Positions 26,863 through 35,917 of a stretch of DNA of 45,039 nt are shown one piece after another. Within the stretch, counting starts at the first letter, position 1. The number at the start of each line of letters is the position of its first letter. The notes under the pieces were generated by a model. The model did not search any database. It had not been told where the DNA came from and saw nothing but the letters and a program-made list of their open reading frames with translations. Source of the stretch: Lachnoclostridium sp. Lineage in GTDB: Bacteria; Bacillota; Clostridia; Lachnospirales; Lachnospiraceae. The position numbers and the translations under genes are program-made. The DNA lies in assembly GCA_023664665.1 (NCBI GenBank), contig JAMPEY010000025.1, positions 1 through 45,039 of the forward strand, in the 5' to 3' direction.

Positions 26863-27598
26863 CAATGTAACCACCCTTCTCCTGATCGCTGACAATGACA
26901 CCTTTCTTCATGGTGACAACGCGCTTCTGCATGGCATTGACGATTTCTCTGCTGTGGGTAACTACCAATACCGTAGTCCCCTGCTCGTTAATCTCTTCCA
27001 ATAACTTCATGATTTCCCAGGAATTCTTGGGATCCAGATTGCCGGTAGGCTCATCCGCCAGCAGAATGGAAGGCTTGTTGATCAAAGCCCTTGCCAGCGC
27101 AACCCTTTGCTGTTCACCGCCGGACAAACGCCCCGGTCTTGCCTTATATTTGCCGGCAAGCCCTACCGTAGCAAGAATGGACGGCACATTCCGGCGCATC
27201 TCGCTGCTGGGCGTCTCTATAATACGCTGGGCAAACGCTACATTTTCATACACATTCCTATCCATCAACAGCCGGAAATCCTGAAACACCACGCCCAGAT
27301 TGCGGCGGAATTGCGGAATCTGACTGTGTTTTAATTTGGACAGATTATGCCCCATTACATAAACATTGCCACTGGACGCCACAAGCTCCCTCAGCAGCAA
27401 TTTAATCAAAGTAGATTTTCCCGAACCGCTGTCCCCCACTATGAAGACAAATTCACCCTGCCCGATATGCAGCGTAACTCTGTCCAACGCAGGCGCGCCG
27501 GTGGAATAACTCTTGCTGACATTATCCAAAAAGATAACGCCTTCCTCTTCAATCATCTGCTCTCTCTGTTTTCTCAAAAGTTCCTTTTTTCTTGACAT
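26852..27598 (-). CDS. ftsE: Cell-division ABC transporter ATPase FtsE
   Basis: 248 aa. Walker A GDSGSGKST, signature LSGGEQQRVALARAL, Walker B ILLADEPTGNLDP, and the H-loop VVTHS. GVVFQDFRLL is typical of FtsE. A short basic N-terminal extension (SRKKELLRKQREQ) precedes the ABC domain; AGGTG is present 8 bases before the ATG at 27598. It works with FtsX as the mechanical switch for the LytM peptidase encoded next. Confidence 0.97.
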   Translation of the reverse strand: MSRKKELLRKQREQMIEEEGVIFLDNVSKSYSTGAPALDRVTLHIGQGEFVFIVGDSGSGKSTLIKLLLRELVASSGNVYVMGHNLSKLKHSQIPQFRRNLGVVFQDFRLLMDRNVYENVAFAQRIIETPSSEMRRNVPSILATVGLAGKYKARPGRLSGGEQQRVALARALINKPSILLADEPTGNLDPKNSWEIMKLLEEINEQGTTVLVVTHSREIVNAMQKRVVTMKKGVIVSDQEKGGYIDED

Positions 27599-27675
27599 TT
27601 GTAATCACCTATCTAAACCCATGAACGCAATCCATTGCCATTCGTTATATAATTTGTTTGATAAAATAAACGGAT

Positions 27676-28761
27676 TTAATACTCAAAGGTTTCCATATAC
27701 TTCATATATTTTACCACCATCAGGGCAATTTTAAAAGTAATGGCATCCTCAAAAATGCGCAAATCCAGCCCCGTGCTCTTTTGCAGCTTATCCAAGCGGT
27801 ATACCAATGTATTGCGGTGGATAAATAATTGGCGTGAAGTCTCCGACACATTGAGGCTGTTTTCAAAAAATTTATGAATGGTAGCCAGCGTCTCCTCGTC
27901 AAAATCATCCGGGCTTTTACCGCCGAAAATCTCACGGATAAACATTTTACACAACGGAATGGGCAGCTGGTAGATCAAACGCCCGATTCCAAGCTCGCTG
28001 TATGCAATCACATTTCTTTCATCAAAAAAGATTTTCCCTACATCCAGCGCCATCTTGGCTTCCTTATAAGAGCGGCTCACATCCTTGATTTCCTTTACCA
28101 CGGTTCCGTAGGCAATACGGATCTCCTTGACGCCTTCCTTTTGCAGAAATGCCTCCAGCCCTTTTGCCGCCTTTTCAATCTCTTTTCCCATGTCCCCCTC
28201 GGACAGTTCCTTCACCACAATCACATTGTTCTCGTCCACCGCGGTCACAAAATCTTTGGCATTACTGCCACAGTAGGTTCTGGACAACTCCAGCACATTA
28301 CTCTCTTTGGCGCTGCCCGACTCTATGATCAGTACCGCCCTCGGCACTTCCGTGGGAATGTGCAGCTTCTTGGAACGGCCATAAATATCCACTAACAACA
28401 GATTGTCCAACAACAGGTTCTTGATAAAATTATCCTTGTCAAAACGCTCCTTGTATGCTACCAGAAGACCCTGAATCTGAAATGCCACCATCTTTCCGAT
28501 CATGTAAACATCTTCACCGGCTCCGCCCGCCACCAGAATATATTCCAACTGCTTCTCGTCAAAAATCTTAAAATACTGATATCCCTGTATCTCCTGGGAA
28601 TCTGCCGGAGAAGCTGCAAACTCCATCGCAGCTTTGGAACAATTCCTCATATCCGCCGTAGATGCAGCTTCCTTGCCGTCCGCATCCATAACGCATAAAT
28701 CTATTCTTGCGATTCCTTTCAGCCCCTCGATTGTATTCTGCAAAATCTGGTTTGATATCAT
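27676..28761 (-). CDS. PucR/CdaR-type helix-turn-helix regulator
   Basis: 361 aa. The C-terminus has the PucR-family HTH: TLATIHKFFENSLNVSETS, LFIHRNTLVYRLDKLQ and DAITFKIAL. The N-terminal part is a diacid-recognition-like sensor (residues about 1-125; IARIDLCVMDADGKE, YMIGKMVAFQIQ), with a GGDEF-like or CdaR-type linker domain between. CdaR proteins respond to sugar diacids; the ligand here is unknown. AAGGAG lies 7 bases before the ATG at 28761. It sits 77 bases upstream of ftsE and is divergent from the DUF4846 gene, so either could be a target. Confidence 0.88.
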   Translation of the reverse strand: MISNQILQNTIEGLKGIARIDLCVMDADGKEAASTADMRNCSKAAMEFAASPADSQEIQGYQYFKIFDEKQLEYILVAGGAGEDVYMIGKMVAFQIQGLLVAYKERFDKDNFIKNLLLDNLLLVDIYGRSKKLHIPTEVPRAVLIIESGSAKESNVLELSRTYCGSNAKDFVTAVDENNVIVVKELSEGDMGKEIEKAAKGLEAFLQKEGVKEIRIAYGTVVKEIKDVSRSYKEAKMALDVGKIFFDERNVIAYSELGIGRLIYQLPIPLCKMFIREIFGGKSPDDFDEETLATIHKFFENSLNVSETSRQLFIHRNTLVYRLDKLQKSTGLDLRIFEDAITFKIALMVVKYMKYMETFEY

Positions 28762-28908
28762 ATCATTTCTCCTTGGGCACACCCCGATAACTTCCGCATA
28801 TTACTACATATTACAAATATACAAAAAAATGAAGAAAAATGCAATGATTTTTATGCTTTTTGCTTATTTTATTTGCCGGATAAAACTTCATGCTTTGCTT
28901 TTGCGGTA

Positions 28909-28938
28909 TTGTGCACGCATACGCTTCTATGATATACT
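28909..28938 (+). promoter_or_regulatory. Promoter for the DUF4846 lipoprotein gene
   Basis: TTGTGC (28909-28914), an 18-base spacer and TATACT (28933-28938), 34 bases before the ATG at 28973. The rest of the divergent gap 28762-28908 is AT-rich with nothing clear. Confidence 0.5.
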
Positions 28939-28972
28939 GTATATGAAGAATCAGCATATACGGAGTATCAGA

Positions 28973-29896
28973 ATGAAATATAGATTTCACACAATCATCA
29001 TATTGATAACAGTTTTCTTGCTCACCGGCTGCGAAAAACAACTATCCGCGGCGCCGACGGATACCTTTTTGGGTCAGACCGCAAAGGTTTCACAATCGGA
29101 AACTTTTCGGGATGCATTGACGATTCCGGAAATTTTTATTCATGCCGCCGGAGATACGCTGGAGACCCGCATTTTTGTTCCCAAGGGCTATGTCAGAATC
29201 CCCGCCGAGGAGGGCAGCTTTGCGGAATTTCTGCGGGAATATTCCCTGAAAGAAGACCAAAGCCCCATCTTGCTTTACAACGGTCAGGAAAAACCGGGGC
29301 ATTCCCATCAGGCAGTGTTTGCGCTGCCTATAGAAGCAGAAGACCTACAGCAGTGCGCAGATTCCGTCATGAGAGTCTATGCGGAATATCTGTATTGGTC
29401 CGGACAGCCGGAAAAGATTGCTTTTCATTTTACCAACGGATTTCTCGCCAAGTACAGCAGATGGCGTGACGGCGGGCGCATCGTTGTGAGGGGTAAAAGC
29501 GCAAGTTGGAAACAATCTGCCTCCTACGACGATTCCTACCAATGTTTTCAGCGATATCTGCGCACGGTATTTGTCTATGCCGGAACCATCTCCATGGAGT
29601 CGGAGAGCAGGGAAATCTCTCCTTCAGAACTTCAGGCAGGCGATGTGTTTTTAAAAGGCGGAAGCCCCGGACATGTTGTGATGGTTGTGGATGTCTGCGA
29701 AAACGAAGAAGGGAAAAAAGCTTTCCTTCTTGGGCAGGGGCATATGCCGGCTCAGGAATTCCATCTGTTGAAAAATCCGTTACACCGGAATAATCCGTGG
29801 TATTATGAGGAAGAAATCAGCTATCCTTTTGTGACGCCCGATTATTTGTTTCCGGAAGGAAGCCTCCGCAGACTTTGCTATTTGGACGAAGACTGA
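28973..29896 (+). CDS. DUF4846 lipoprotein
   Basis: 307 aa. A lipoprotein signal (IILITVFLLTGC, Cys at about 20) anchors it outside. The body matches DUF4846: RIFVPKGYVRIPAEEGSFAEFLRE, FHFTNGFLAKYSRWRDGGRI, ISPSELQAGDVFLKGGSPGHVVMVVDV and FLLGQGHMPAQEFHLLKNP. The family is common in Bacteroidetes and Clostridia; the role is unproven, but the GDVFLKGGSPGHVVMVVD segment recalls NlpC-like papain folds (one possible reading). The ATG at 28973 gives a clean signal peptide; GGAG lies 9 bases upstream. It is the only plus-strand gene between 4048 and 42596. Confidence 0.88.
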   Translation: MKYRFHTIIILITVFLLTGCEKQLSAAPTDTFLGQTAKVSQSETFRDALTIPEIFIHAAGDTLETRIFVPKGYVRIPAEEGSFAEFLREYSLKEDQSPILLYNGQEKPGHSHQAVFALPIEAEDLQQCADSVMRVYAEYLYWSGQPEKIAFHFTNGFLAKYSRWRDGGRIVVRGKSASWKQSASYDDSYQCFQRYLRTVFVYAGTISMESESREISPSELQAGDVFLKGGSPGHVVMVVDVCENEEGKKAFLLGQGHMPAQEFHLLKNPLHRNNPWYYEEEISYPFVTPDYLFPEGSLRRLCYLDED

Positions 29897-29913
29897 TATA
29901 AAACATAAAAATA

Positions 29914-29947
29914 GGACCGGCACATCATTACTATCATGCGCCGGTCC
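29914..29947. terminator. Intrinsic terminator between convergent genes
   Basis: An 8-bp stem GGACCGGC (29914-29921) / GCCGGTCC (29940-29947), flanked by A-rich and CATTTTG DNA. It lies between the DUF4846 stop and the yjfB-like stop, so it can serve both strands. Confidence 0.75.
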
Positions 29948-29961
29948 CATTTTGTTCCGCA

Positions 29962-30153
29962 TTAAACACTCATATCAAAATTACCGCCAATATGAGGATT
30001 CACGCTTCTCTCCATGGCAGCGGAATCTATCATCTGTACCAACCCTGCGCCCAACGCCTCGTTGGTATCCATCGTCTTATCCAGCACCGCAATACTGATT
30101 TTGCTTTGTACAGAGTTAGTCGCCATTGCCATAGATACTCCTGCAATATCCAT
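29962..30153 (-). CDS. YjfB-like putative motility protein
   Basis: 63 aa. MDIAGVSMAMATNSVQSK and ISIAVLDKTMDTNEALGAG match the YjfB family of short proteins linked to motility in Firmicutes (function unproven). Two ATGs are in frame; GGGAGG lies 7 bases before the second (30153) but only 1 base before the first (30159), so the second is chosen. It has its own promoter (30197-30225). Together with the chemoreceptor at 43109 it suggests a flagellated cell. Confidence 0.88.
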   Translation of the reverse strand: MDIAGVSMAMATNSVQSKISIAVLDKTMDTNEALGAGLVQMIDSAAMERSVNPHIGGNFDMSV

Positions 30154-30196
30154 ATCCATTCCTCCCTTGAATTAAATATTGCTGTTTTGTAAGATT

Positions 30197-30225
30197 ATAT
30201 TACCATATTTCTCCTGTTTTCTCAA
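30197..30225 (-). promoter_or_regulatory. Sigma-A promoter for the yjfB-like gene
   Basis: On the minus strand TTGAGA (30225-30220), a 17-base spacer and TAATAT (30202-30197), 44 bases before the start at 30153. Confidence 0.65.
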
Positions 30226-30238
30226 GAGAAAAATAGAA

Positions 30239-31084
30239 TTACCCATCTATGCGCCGGATGCTTTTTTCTTCAATTTGAATCTTTCCTGCTTTCAACAGAT
30301 TGCCCACGGCGCGCTTGAACTCATTTTTGCTCATGCCCGTCTCCTGCCTGATACGCTCCGGTGACGCCTTGTCGTTAAAGGGCAGGACTCCGCCATGATC
30401 GTCAATCATTTTCAAAACCTCATCCGCGTCTTTGTGCATCTGCAGATATGCCTTTTCCCGAACGCTCAGAGCCAGCTTACCATCCTCATGCACCTGTGTC
30501 ACGCGGGCGGAAATCACTTCTCCGATTTCAATTTTTCCATACACCTCGTTTTTCGGTATCAGCGCGGAATACCGATAATCCACCGCTACGAACGCGCCGA
30601 AATTTTTGCTGACCTCATAAACTATGCCCGTAACCTGATCGTCCTTCTTATAAGGGCTGTCCGTCCGTAAATTTTCATATACATTCATGGTGGCGCAAAG
30701 CCTGCTGCTTTTGTCTATGTAAAGGGACACCAACACCTGCTGCCCCACCTGTACCTTTACTTTCTGCTGTTTAAAGGGAAGAAACAAATCCTTCTCCAGC
30801 CCCCAGTCCAGAAACGCGCCAATTTTGTTGACCTGTACCACGGTCAAAAGCGCCGTCTGTCCCATTTCCAGCTTGGGCTGATTGGTTGTGGCAATCAGTC
30901 TATCCTGAGAATCTTTATAGAGAAATACTTCCAATATATCCCCTATCTCGGTGCCCTCCGGCACTTGCTTTGCGGGAAGCAGCACCCTTTCCTGCGCATC
31001 CTCCTTTTTCAAGGATTCCAGATACACCCCGAAATCTACTTTTTTTGCAACTGCCAGTTTCTGCTTTTCTCCCAATCTGAACAT
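30239..31084 (-). CDS. CvfB-like S1-domain RNA-binding protein
   Basis: 281 aa. Tandem S1-like OB domains (residues about 55-190; GAFLDWGLEKDLFLPF, QVTGIVYEVSKNFGAFVAVDYRYSALIP in pieces) and a C-terminal winged helix (ASPERIRQETGMSKNEFKRA). This is the CvfB order. CvfB binds RNA and affects virulence gene expression in Staphylococcus; in other Firmicutes the target is unclear. The ATG at 31084 has GGGAG 5 bases upstream and starts MFRLGEKQKL; an ATG 30 bases further up is possible. It starts 75 bases after the thioesterase stop. Confidence 0.9.
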   Translation of the reverse strand: MFRLGEKQKLAVAKKVDFGVYLESLKKEDAQERVLLPAKQVPEGTEIGDILEVFLYKDSQDRLIATTNQPKLEMGQTALLTVVQVNKIGAFLDWGLEKDLFLPFKQQKVKVQVGQQVLVSLYIDKSSRLCATMNVYENLRTDSPYKKDDQVTGIVYEVSKNFGAFVAVDYRYSALIPKNEVYGKIEIGEVISARVTQVHEDGKLALSVREKAYLQMHKDADEVLKMIDDHGGVLPFNDKASPERIRQETGMSKNEFKRAVGNLLKAGKIQIEEKSIRRIDG

Positions 31085-31159
31085 TTCCGCTCCCATCTGC
31101 GCACTGCTGCGCATTCTATTCGGAATGATTTAGATTTTAAATCTTCCTTCCGTTCCCAC

Positions 31160-31867
31160 TTATTTCGAGGAAAACTCCACAATGACATAAGGTTTTCCTT
31201 CGGCGTCCGCCAAAGATATCGTATACCTGTTTTCTTCGATTGCCACATAAGGATACAGCACATCATCCAAAAACGCCTGCATTTTGTACTCCGCCCTCAT
31301 CTGGGCAATCGCAAAGCCATCCGGCAGAAACTCCAGCGCCATATCCACATACTGTCCGTTGTTCACATGATAATTGGTATCCAGATGATGCTTTTTCACC
31401 ACAATGGCTTCCCTGCTTTCACCGCCCTCCGGCACCACAATCTTTCTGGGCGCATAATCCATGGGCAGCTTTTCTTCCAATACATATTTTTCCTTCATAA
31501 TGTCCGGGGGCAGAGTAGGCTTTCCCGTATCTGTATTTAACAGGCTCCAAAGCGAATTTGCCTTGGCCAGATACTCACCCTGAGGCGTAATCATGGCAAA
31601 ATTACGCATCCCCAGAAACCCTTTAAACCCATAGGGCAGAGTTCCTATCCGCACCTGTTCACATAATTTGGGATAACGCTCCACCACTATCTGCCAAGAG
31701 GACAGCACCCAGACCTGATGCTGCTCCTTCAAATAATCCACACCGATTCCCAAGTCCTCGGACTGAAAAGTAGAGCAGTCCTGAAAATAATCCAAAAGTG
31801 ATTTCAGAGTCAGCTTTCCCTCACTGTCCACTTCGCTGAAACGAATTCTTCCGTCAAATAAATACAT
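31160..31867 (-). CDS. Acyl-ACP thioesterase (FatA/FatB-like)
   Basis: 235 aa, double hotdog fold. It releases free fatty acids from acyl carrier protein. The N-terminal half carries RIRFSEVDSEGKLTLKSLLD and GFLGMRNFAMI; the second half carries KHHLDTNYHVNNGQYVDMAL, the conserved HxDxNxHVNN-type motif. The length is at the short end of the family. The ATG at 31867 is 12 bases after the CPBP protease stop, so they share a transcript with cvfB. Confidence 0.92.
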   Translation of the reverse strand: MYLFDGRIRFSEVDSEGKLTLKSLLDYFQDCSTFQSEDLGIGVDYLKEQHQVWVLSSWQIVVERYPKLCEQVRIGTLPYGFKGFLGMRNFAMITPQGEYLAKANSLWSLLNTDTGKPTLPPDIMKEKYVLEEKLPMDYAPRKIVVPEGGESREAIVVKKHHLDTNYHVNNGQYVDMALEFLPDGFAIAQMRAEYKMQAFLDDVLYPYVAIEENRYTISLADAEGKPYVIVEFSSK

Positions 31868-31879
31868 AGTCCTTATCCT

Positions 31880-32878
31880 TTACTCCAAAAGTTGTTCAAT
31901 GATCACACCGACAAAAAACAGGCAGTACAAAATCATTCCCGCATTTAAAAACATCGTCTTAAACCGCTGTCCCTTAGGCAGCGCCACTTCACCCGGTTCC
32001 ATCACAAAACGCTTGCGATACACTATCAGCAGAATCACTCCCGCAACCATCAGCCCCATAATGATACATGCATATAGCATATATATCATATAGCCCGGAA
32101 AATTCTCCATGATATGCCTCATCAGCAGCGTGGTCTGTTGCTCCACAGGTTCTTCCATTATGTCAAGCAGCCCTTCATAATCAATCAGTTTCAAAACCTG
32201 TACACTGATAATGCTCCCGATAAAGTTGACCAGCATATGAATGCCTATGGTAATCTTAATATTACCCGTCTTGGCATAAAGAAATGCCAAAAACATTCCC
32301 ATCGTAGCCGCATAAAGGCATTGATTGATATTACCGTGGAACAGTCCAAACATTACGCCGGACATTACAATGGCGACTCCCTGTCCATACTTTAATGTCT
32401 TGTCCACAATCAACTTACGAAAAATAAGCTCTTCAAACACAGGGGCAATCAACACCATATACCCAAAGGTAACCCATGTGTCTGCACCGGCAGCAATATC
32501 CGCCACCGTATTATCCACAGGACTTCCTTTCAAGCTTCCTACCAGACCGGCAATAGCCACAGTGATAAAATTGCTGGCATACATAATGCCGACGCACATA
32601 ATAAATGCCAATATGAACTGTCCGAACTTCATGGTATGCTTCTGGGGCGTCCTGCCGGGAAGCCTCCTTGTCAGAAGAGCCAAAATCGGCATCCCTATCA
32701 GGTACATCGGCAGCGCGGAGAGCACAATTATCACATTCATATCGCCATACCAATCCGGTCTCAACCGAAATGCAATTGTGGAAATAACCAACGACGCTGC
32801 CATGATAATAATATAGGCAAGCAGATACAAAAAACCTATTCGGGAAAAATCTTTTTTGTACTCTTTCATATTCTCCAT
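31880..32878 (-). CDS. CPBP-family intramembrane metalloprotease
   Basis: 332 aa, seven to eight membrane segments. The Abi/CPBP motifs are present: APVFEELIFRKLI (EExxxR), FGLFHGNINQ (FxxxH) and IGIHMLVNF (HxxxN-type). These enzymes resemble Rce1 prenyl proteases and in bacteria act in immunity to bacteriocins or in protein maturation. The ATG at 32878 has AAAGGAG 5 bases upstream. Promoter at 32951-32979. The gene heads a likely operon with the thioesterase and cvfB. Confidence 0.93.
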   Translation of the reverse strand: MENMKEYKKDFSRIGFLYLLAYIIIMAASLVISTIAFRLRPDWYGDMNVIIVLSALPMYLIGMPILALLTRRLPGRTPQKHTMKFGQFILAFIMCVGIMYASNFITVAIAGLVGSLKGSPVDNTVADIAAGADTWVTFGYMVLIAPVFEELIFRKLIVDKTLKYGQGVAIVMSGVMFGLFHGNINQCLYAATMGMFLAFLYAKTGNIKITIGIHMLVNFIGSIISVQVLKLIDYEGLLDIMEEPVEQQTTLLMRHIMENFPGYMIYMLYACIIMGLMVAGVILLIVYRKRFVMEPGEVALPKGQRFKTMFLNAGMILYCLFFVGVIIEQLLE

Positions 32879-32950
32879 GGGAACTCCTTTCACTGTGTAT
32901 ATCATGAAACTTTTCTCTATAAACAGCCCGCCAAAATACACCTATGGTTT

Positions 32951-32979
32951 ATTATAATCTGAAACATCTTAAAATACAA
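32951..32979 (-). promoter_or_regulatory. Sigma-A promoter for the CPBP-thioesterase-cvfB operon
   Basis: On the minus strand TTGTAT (32979-32974), a 17-base spacer and a perfect TATAAT (32956-32951), about 70 bases before the CPBP start. Confidence 0.75.
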
Positions 32980-32989
32980 CCCAAATATA

Positions 32990-33025
32990 GAACTGCCCGC
33001 AAATACGAATATTTGCGGACAGTTC
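32990..33025 (-). terminator. Long hairpin after the lipoprotein gene, probable terminator
   Basis: A 16-bp stem with one mismatch: GAACTG/CAGTTC plus CCGCAAATA/TATTTGCGG around a CGAA loop. On the minus strand it follows the lipoprotein stop (33061) and is followed by a T-rich but interrupted stretch, so termination may be partial. It also ends just before the next promoter. Confidence 0.6.
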
Positions 33026-33060
33026 CGTCTACATATACTTTTGGCCCTCTTTTTCCGTTA

Positions 33061-34350
33061 CTACTCCACATCATCAGAATCTTTTACAAAAATACAGCCT
33101 GCTCCGGCCCCCTCTCTATTATCCTCCCAGAATAATCCAATGCCATCATAAAAACCCAGGAAGCCGCTGCCGTCCTCATACCGATAAGAAGTTTCCAATG
33201 TTCCGTCCTCCCTCATATACTGATCCTGACAGGTCCCCGTATAATAAATCCCCCCTTCTTCCTCGTTATACCATCCTCCCAATGACCAGCGCGTGTTCTC
33301 TCTCATGCCATTGCTGCCCCAATTAATTTCAATGCGGAAAGCCTGTTCTTCACAGGTAATCGTCATAAAGCACCGCGGATTATCAATGTCGCTCCATGTG
33401 CCCACATAAATTTCTTCCGGACTTTCATCTCCCCGCGGCATACTCACCGTTCCGAAAACATCCTGTTCCTCTTCGGATGCCGTAACCCTTGTCAAAATTT
33501 TGTAAATAGCCCCTTCCCTTGCTTTTAGGCCCCCATAATAAGAATGATAAATACGGTAGTCCAATATCATCTGTTCGGCCTGCGCTACCGGTATACACTC
33601 ATAAACATCCACATCCCTTACAAACCCCTGTGCGGATTCCAATTTCATGGTCGTACCCGTCGCCACTACATAAACATTCTGTGCGCCTGCTTGGGCAAAA
33701 GGTTCTGTGCTCATCAGAACATATTCCACATCGCCGGCCCCATAGCTTTGCAGAAGAGAATTATAAACTACATCATTCGCATAATAGTAATAAACTTCCG
33801 GCGTATCATCCGCTGCTTTTATCCGATATTGCACATAAAAGCTGTTAGACCAAATATTCAGCGCTTCCCCCAAATCCTCTATATTGGCATATCGTTCTTC
33901 TATGGTGTTTATACCGGATTGCTCTGTTTGGTAGCCGGTAACCATTCTGTCCATAAGTTTTGCAAAGCTATTGTCCGGTGACAGATATTTTCCAAAATCC
34001 CCCCATGCATCCGCCACATACTGTACGCATTCCTCTTCTTTATACCTTTCGACATAACGACCGCACAAAAGAAGAAACCCCTCGTCCACAATCTCCGATT
34101 CGGTTTTTTCCAGCCTTGTCATAACTCCTGCATCAGCTGTCCCTGCCTCATATTCTTCCATCAAATCGGCGGCATCTTCCGCATTCTCCAAAGGCGTTTT
34201 CTCCGATGCTTTTTCAGATGCTTTTTCCGGCGTTCCCTTCGTTCCCCCTATAGGGGCTGCCGTCCCTTCGCTGCCGTCGGAGCCACATCCGCACAGCAGG
34301 AACATGACAGTTAAAGTGAGTCCCATTATCATACTTATTGATTTTTTCAT
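33061..34350 (-). CDS. Large lipoprotein of unknown function
   Basis: 429 aa. A lipoprotein signal (SMIMGLTLTVMFLLCGCG, Cys at about 22-24) is followed by a low-complexity linker rich in Lys, Glu, Ala and Ser (EKASEKASEKTP). The body is acidic and mixed alpha/beta: a helical part (ERYANIEDLGEALNIWSNSF) and a beta-rich C-terminus (YVGTWSDIDNPRCFMTI, YYTGTCQDQYMRED, GFLGFYDGIGLFWED) that resembles a lipocalin-like barrel. It is exposed on the outer face of the membrane. I know no named family. AAAGGAG lies 4 bases before the ATG at 34350. It stands alone between two terminators. Confidence 0.8.
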   Translation of the reverse strand: MKKSISMIMGLTLTVMFLLCGCGSDGSEGTAAPIGGTKGTPEKASEKASEKTPLENAEDAADLMEEYEAGTADAGVMTRLEKTESEIVDEGFLLLCGRYVERYKEEECVQYVADAWGDFGKYLSPDNSFAKLMDRMVTGYQTEQSGINTIEERYANIEDLGEALNIWSNSFYVQYRIKAADDTPEVYYYYANDVVYNSLLQSYGAGDVEYVLMSTEPFAQAGAQNVYVVATGTTMKLESAQGFVRDVDVYECIPVAQAEQMILDYRIYHSYYGGLKAREGAIYKILTRVTASEEEQDVFGTVSMPRGDESPEEIYVGTWSDIDNPRCFMTITCEEQAFRIEINWGSNGMRENTRWSLGGWYNEEEGGIYYTGTCQDQYMREDGTLETSYRYEDGSGFLGFYDGIGLFWEDNREGAGAGCIFVKDSDDVE

Positions 34351-34412
34351 AGCTTCTCCTTTCACGACTTACCTGTCCTGATTTGTGATAATACCATTGT
34401 AGCAAATCATAA

Positions 34413-34427
34413 TGACAGCATCTGTCA
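34413..34427. promoter_or_regulatory. Inverted repeat in the lipoprotein promoter region
   Basis: TGACAG-CAT-CTGTCA, a perfect 6-bp inverted repeat with a 3-base centre. On the minus strand it overlaps a TTGACA box, with TACAAT 21 bases further on (too far for a normal spacer). It may be an operator; a regulator bound here could alter the spacing or block RNA polymerase. Confidence 0.4.
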
Positions 34428-34457
34428 AGGGGAAGATACAAAACAAGTTTTTTAGTC

Positions 34458-34490
34458 AAAAAGAAAACCCCGGTGTTCACAACCCCGGGG
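34458..34490 (-). terminator. Intrinsic terminator ending Region B
   Basis: On the minus strand CCCCGG, an 11-base loop, CCGGGG, then TTTTCTTTTT, starting 8 bases after the stop of the last Region B gene. The GC stem and U-tract are textbook quality, so Region B ends here. Confidence 0.88.
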
Positions 34491-34497
34491 GAGAACA

Positions 34498-35532
34498 TTA
34501 ATCCTCTTCGTCTTTAAAACACTTCAACAGCCCATCCGCATCCCCACAAGTGATTGCCCGAAGCATATCTGTCATATCAAGTTCCCCTTTCCGCAGATGA
34601 GACAGCAATTTTAGCAGGCGGTTGTCATAAGGAATTTCCTTGCCCTTGCAGTATGACAGGGAAAGAATCGGCAAATCATGTTCCCAACCGAAATGATTGC
34701 TTTCCCAAGAAATGTCAAGTCGAACTCCCATCACGCCATCCTGCCATTCCCACCACTCCTTATCCATTTTCTCGCGCAACCCATATCCATGTATTACGCC
34801 GTAAAACGGTGAATTACAAAAAGAAACCGATTTTACCAGATCACCCGGCCGGAAGGGCGTGGATATATGTACCCCAAATGCCTCATTTAAATCTTCTTCC
34901 CAATCCAAGGCAATCTCATCCGGCAGTTCATCTGCAACTTGATCTCTGTCATTATCATTGAATTGCTCTTCCGCTTCCACTAATTTTAAATCATGATTAT
35001 ACCTATAGCAGAGTCTTCTTGGGGTATATTCTTCTTTCTCCTTTTTGAGCGGAATACGGATAATCTCACCCCACAGCTCCACATCCTGCAAATCTGCATC
35101 GTTTTCATATTCGGCTTTTTCTTCCTGAAGCTTTTGGAACGCGCTTTCGTAATCAGCCCGAAAACCATACTCGTCCACATCATATCTGCATGTATCTATA
35201 TCCGCCTTTTCATGCAGAGCCACGGCAAAAACGCAGCCCTCTGCATGATATCTCTTTTCAAGCAGCCCGCGGTAATATGCTATATTTTTGATGGTAATCT
35301 CTCTCATGTTTTCATCGGTGACAGCTTTATTGTCCTCCCGAAAGATACCCTCTGCGCCAAACTCTTCCTCTGTGAAAACATCCACCAGATGCTGCAGGGC
35401 ATCCAGCCTTTCCTCCATGCTCTTCTTCCTGCTTCTCATAATCAGGACAGCCTGCTGCGCTGGTGTAAAGACGGTTTTCTCATTATGTTTCCGTATCTCT
35501 GGTGAATCGATAAAGTCTAATATTGGGTACAT
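34498..35532 (-). CDS. Unknown acidic protein, last gene of Region B
   Basis: 344 aa, rich in Asp and Glu, no membrane segment or signal. The N-terminal half is helical (VFTPAQQAVLIMRSRKK, MEERLDALQHLVDVF). The middle reads as a charged coil. The C-terminal half has a beta-like unit, RPGDLVKSVSFCNSPFYGVIHGYG, with two Trp clusters. MYPILDFIDSPEIR at the start is set by an ATG at 35532 with AAGGGAG 4 bases upstream; an in-frame start at 35553 lacks a site. No family recognised. It precedes a terminator. Confidence 0.75.
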   Translation of the reverse strand: MYPILDFIDSPEIRKHNEKTVFTPAQQAVLIMRSRKKSMEERLDALQHLVDVFTEEEFGAEGIFREDNKAVTDENMREITIKNIAYYRGLLEKRYHAEGCVFAVALHEKADIDTCRYDVDEYGFRADYESAFQKLQEEKAEYENDADLQDVELWGEIIRIPLKKEKEEYTPRRLCYRYNHDLKLVEAEEQFNDNDRDQVADELPDEIALDWEEDLNEAFGVHISTPFRPGDLVKSVSFCNSPFYGVIHGYGLREKMDKEWWEWQDGVMGVRLDISWESNHFGWEHDLPILSLSYCKGKEIPYDNRLLKLLSHLRKGELDMTDMLRAITCGDADGLLKCFKDEED

Positions 35533-35561
35533 TTTTGCTCCCTTTCCGCTCAATGCTTTAC

Positions 35562-35891
35562 TTATTTCTTTTTCAATTTCTTGATTGTTTTTTTCGTTTT
35601 CTTTTTAATGATATCTATTGGAGTTTTGGGCTTAAGTCCGACCTCTTTTAATAGGGTATTCGTCATTTTCTTTCCTTTTTTTGCTAAACCTTTCTCTACA
35701 TCAGCTCTTGCGGAATTCGCAACTTCTCCTACAGCATTTTCCCCTATCTCAAGTACCGCCTTTAGGATTTCCTTTCCTGTTCCCGCCAAACCGCTTTTTT
35801 GAAGCATTCCGTTTCCCTGCTCTGCGCCACACTCTTTACAAACCTGAACATCCTCTTCACCTAACCATGCGCCACACTCTCTACAAAACAT
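35562..35891 (-). CDS. Zinc-ribbon protein with Lys-rich tail (Region B)
   Basis: 109 aa. An N-terminal zinc ribbon (FCRECGAWLGEEDVQVCKEC, two CxxC pairs), a helical middle (GKEILKAVLEIGENAVGEV) and a very basic C-terminal tail of Lys runs. The tail could bind nucleic acid or acidic lipid. The ATG at 35891 has AAAGGAG 7 bases upstream; the first 10 in-frame residues before it have no site. Function unknown. Confidence 0.72.
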   Translation of the reverse strand: MFCRECGAWLGEEDVQVCKECGAEQGNGMLQKSGLAGTGKEILKAVLEIGENAVGEVANSARADVEKGLAKKGKKMTNTLLKEVGLKPKTPIDIIKKKTKKTIKKLKKK

Positions 35892-35917
35892 ATTTTTTCT
35901 CCTTTGGTAAATTCTTT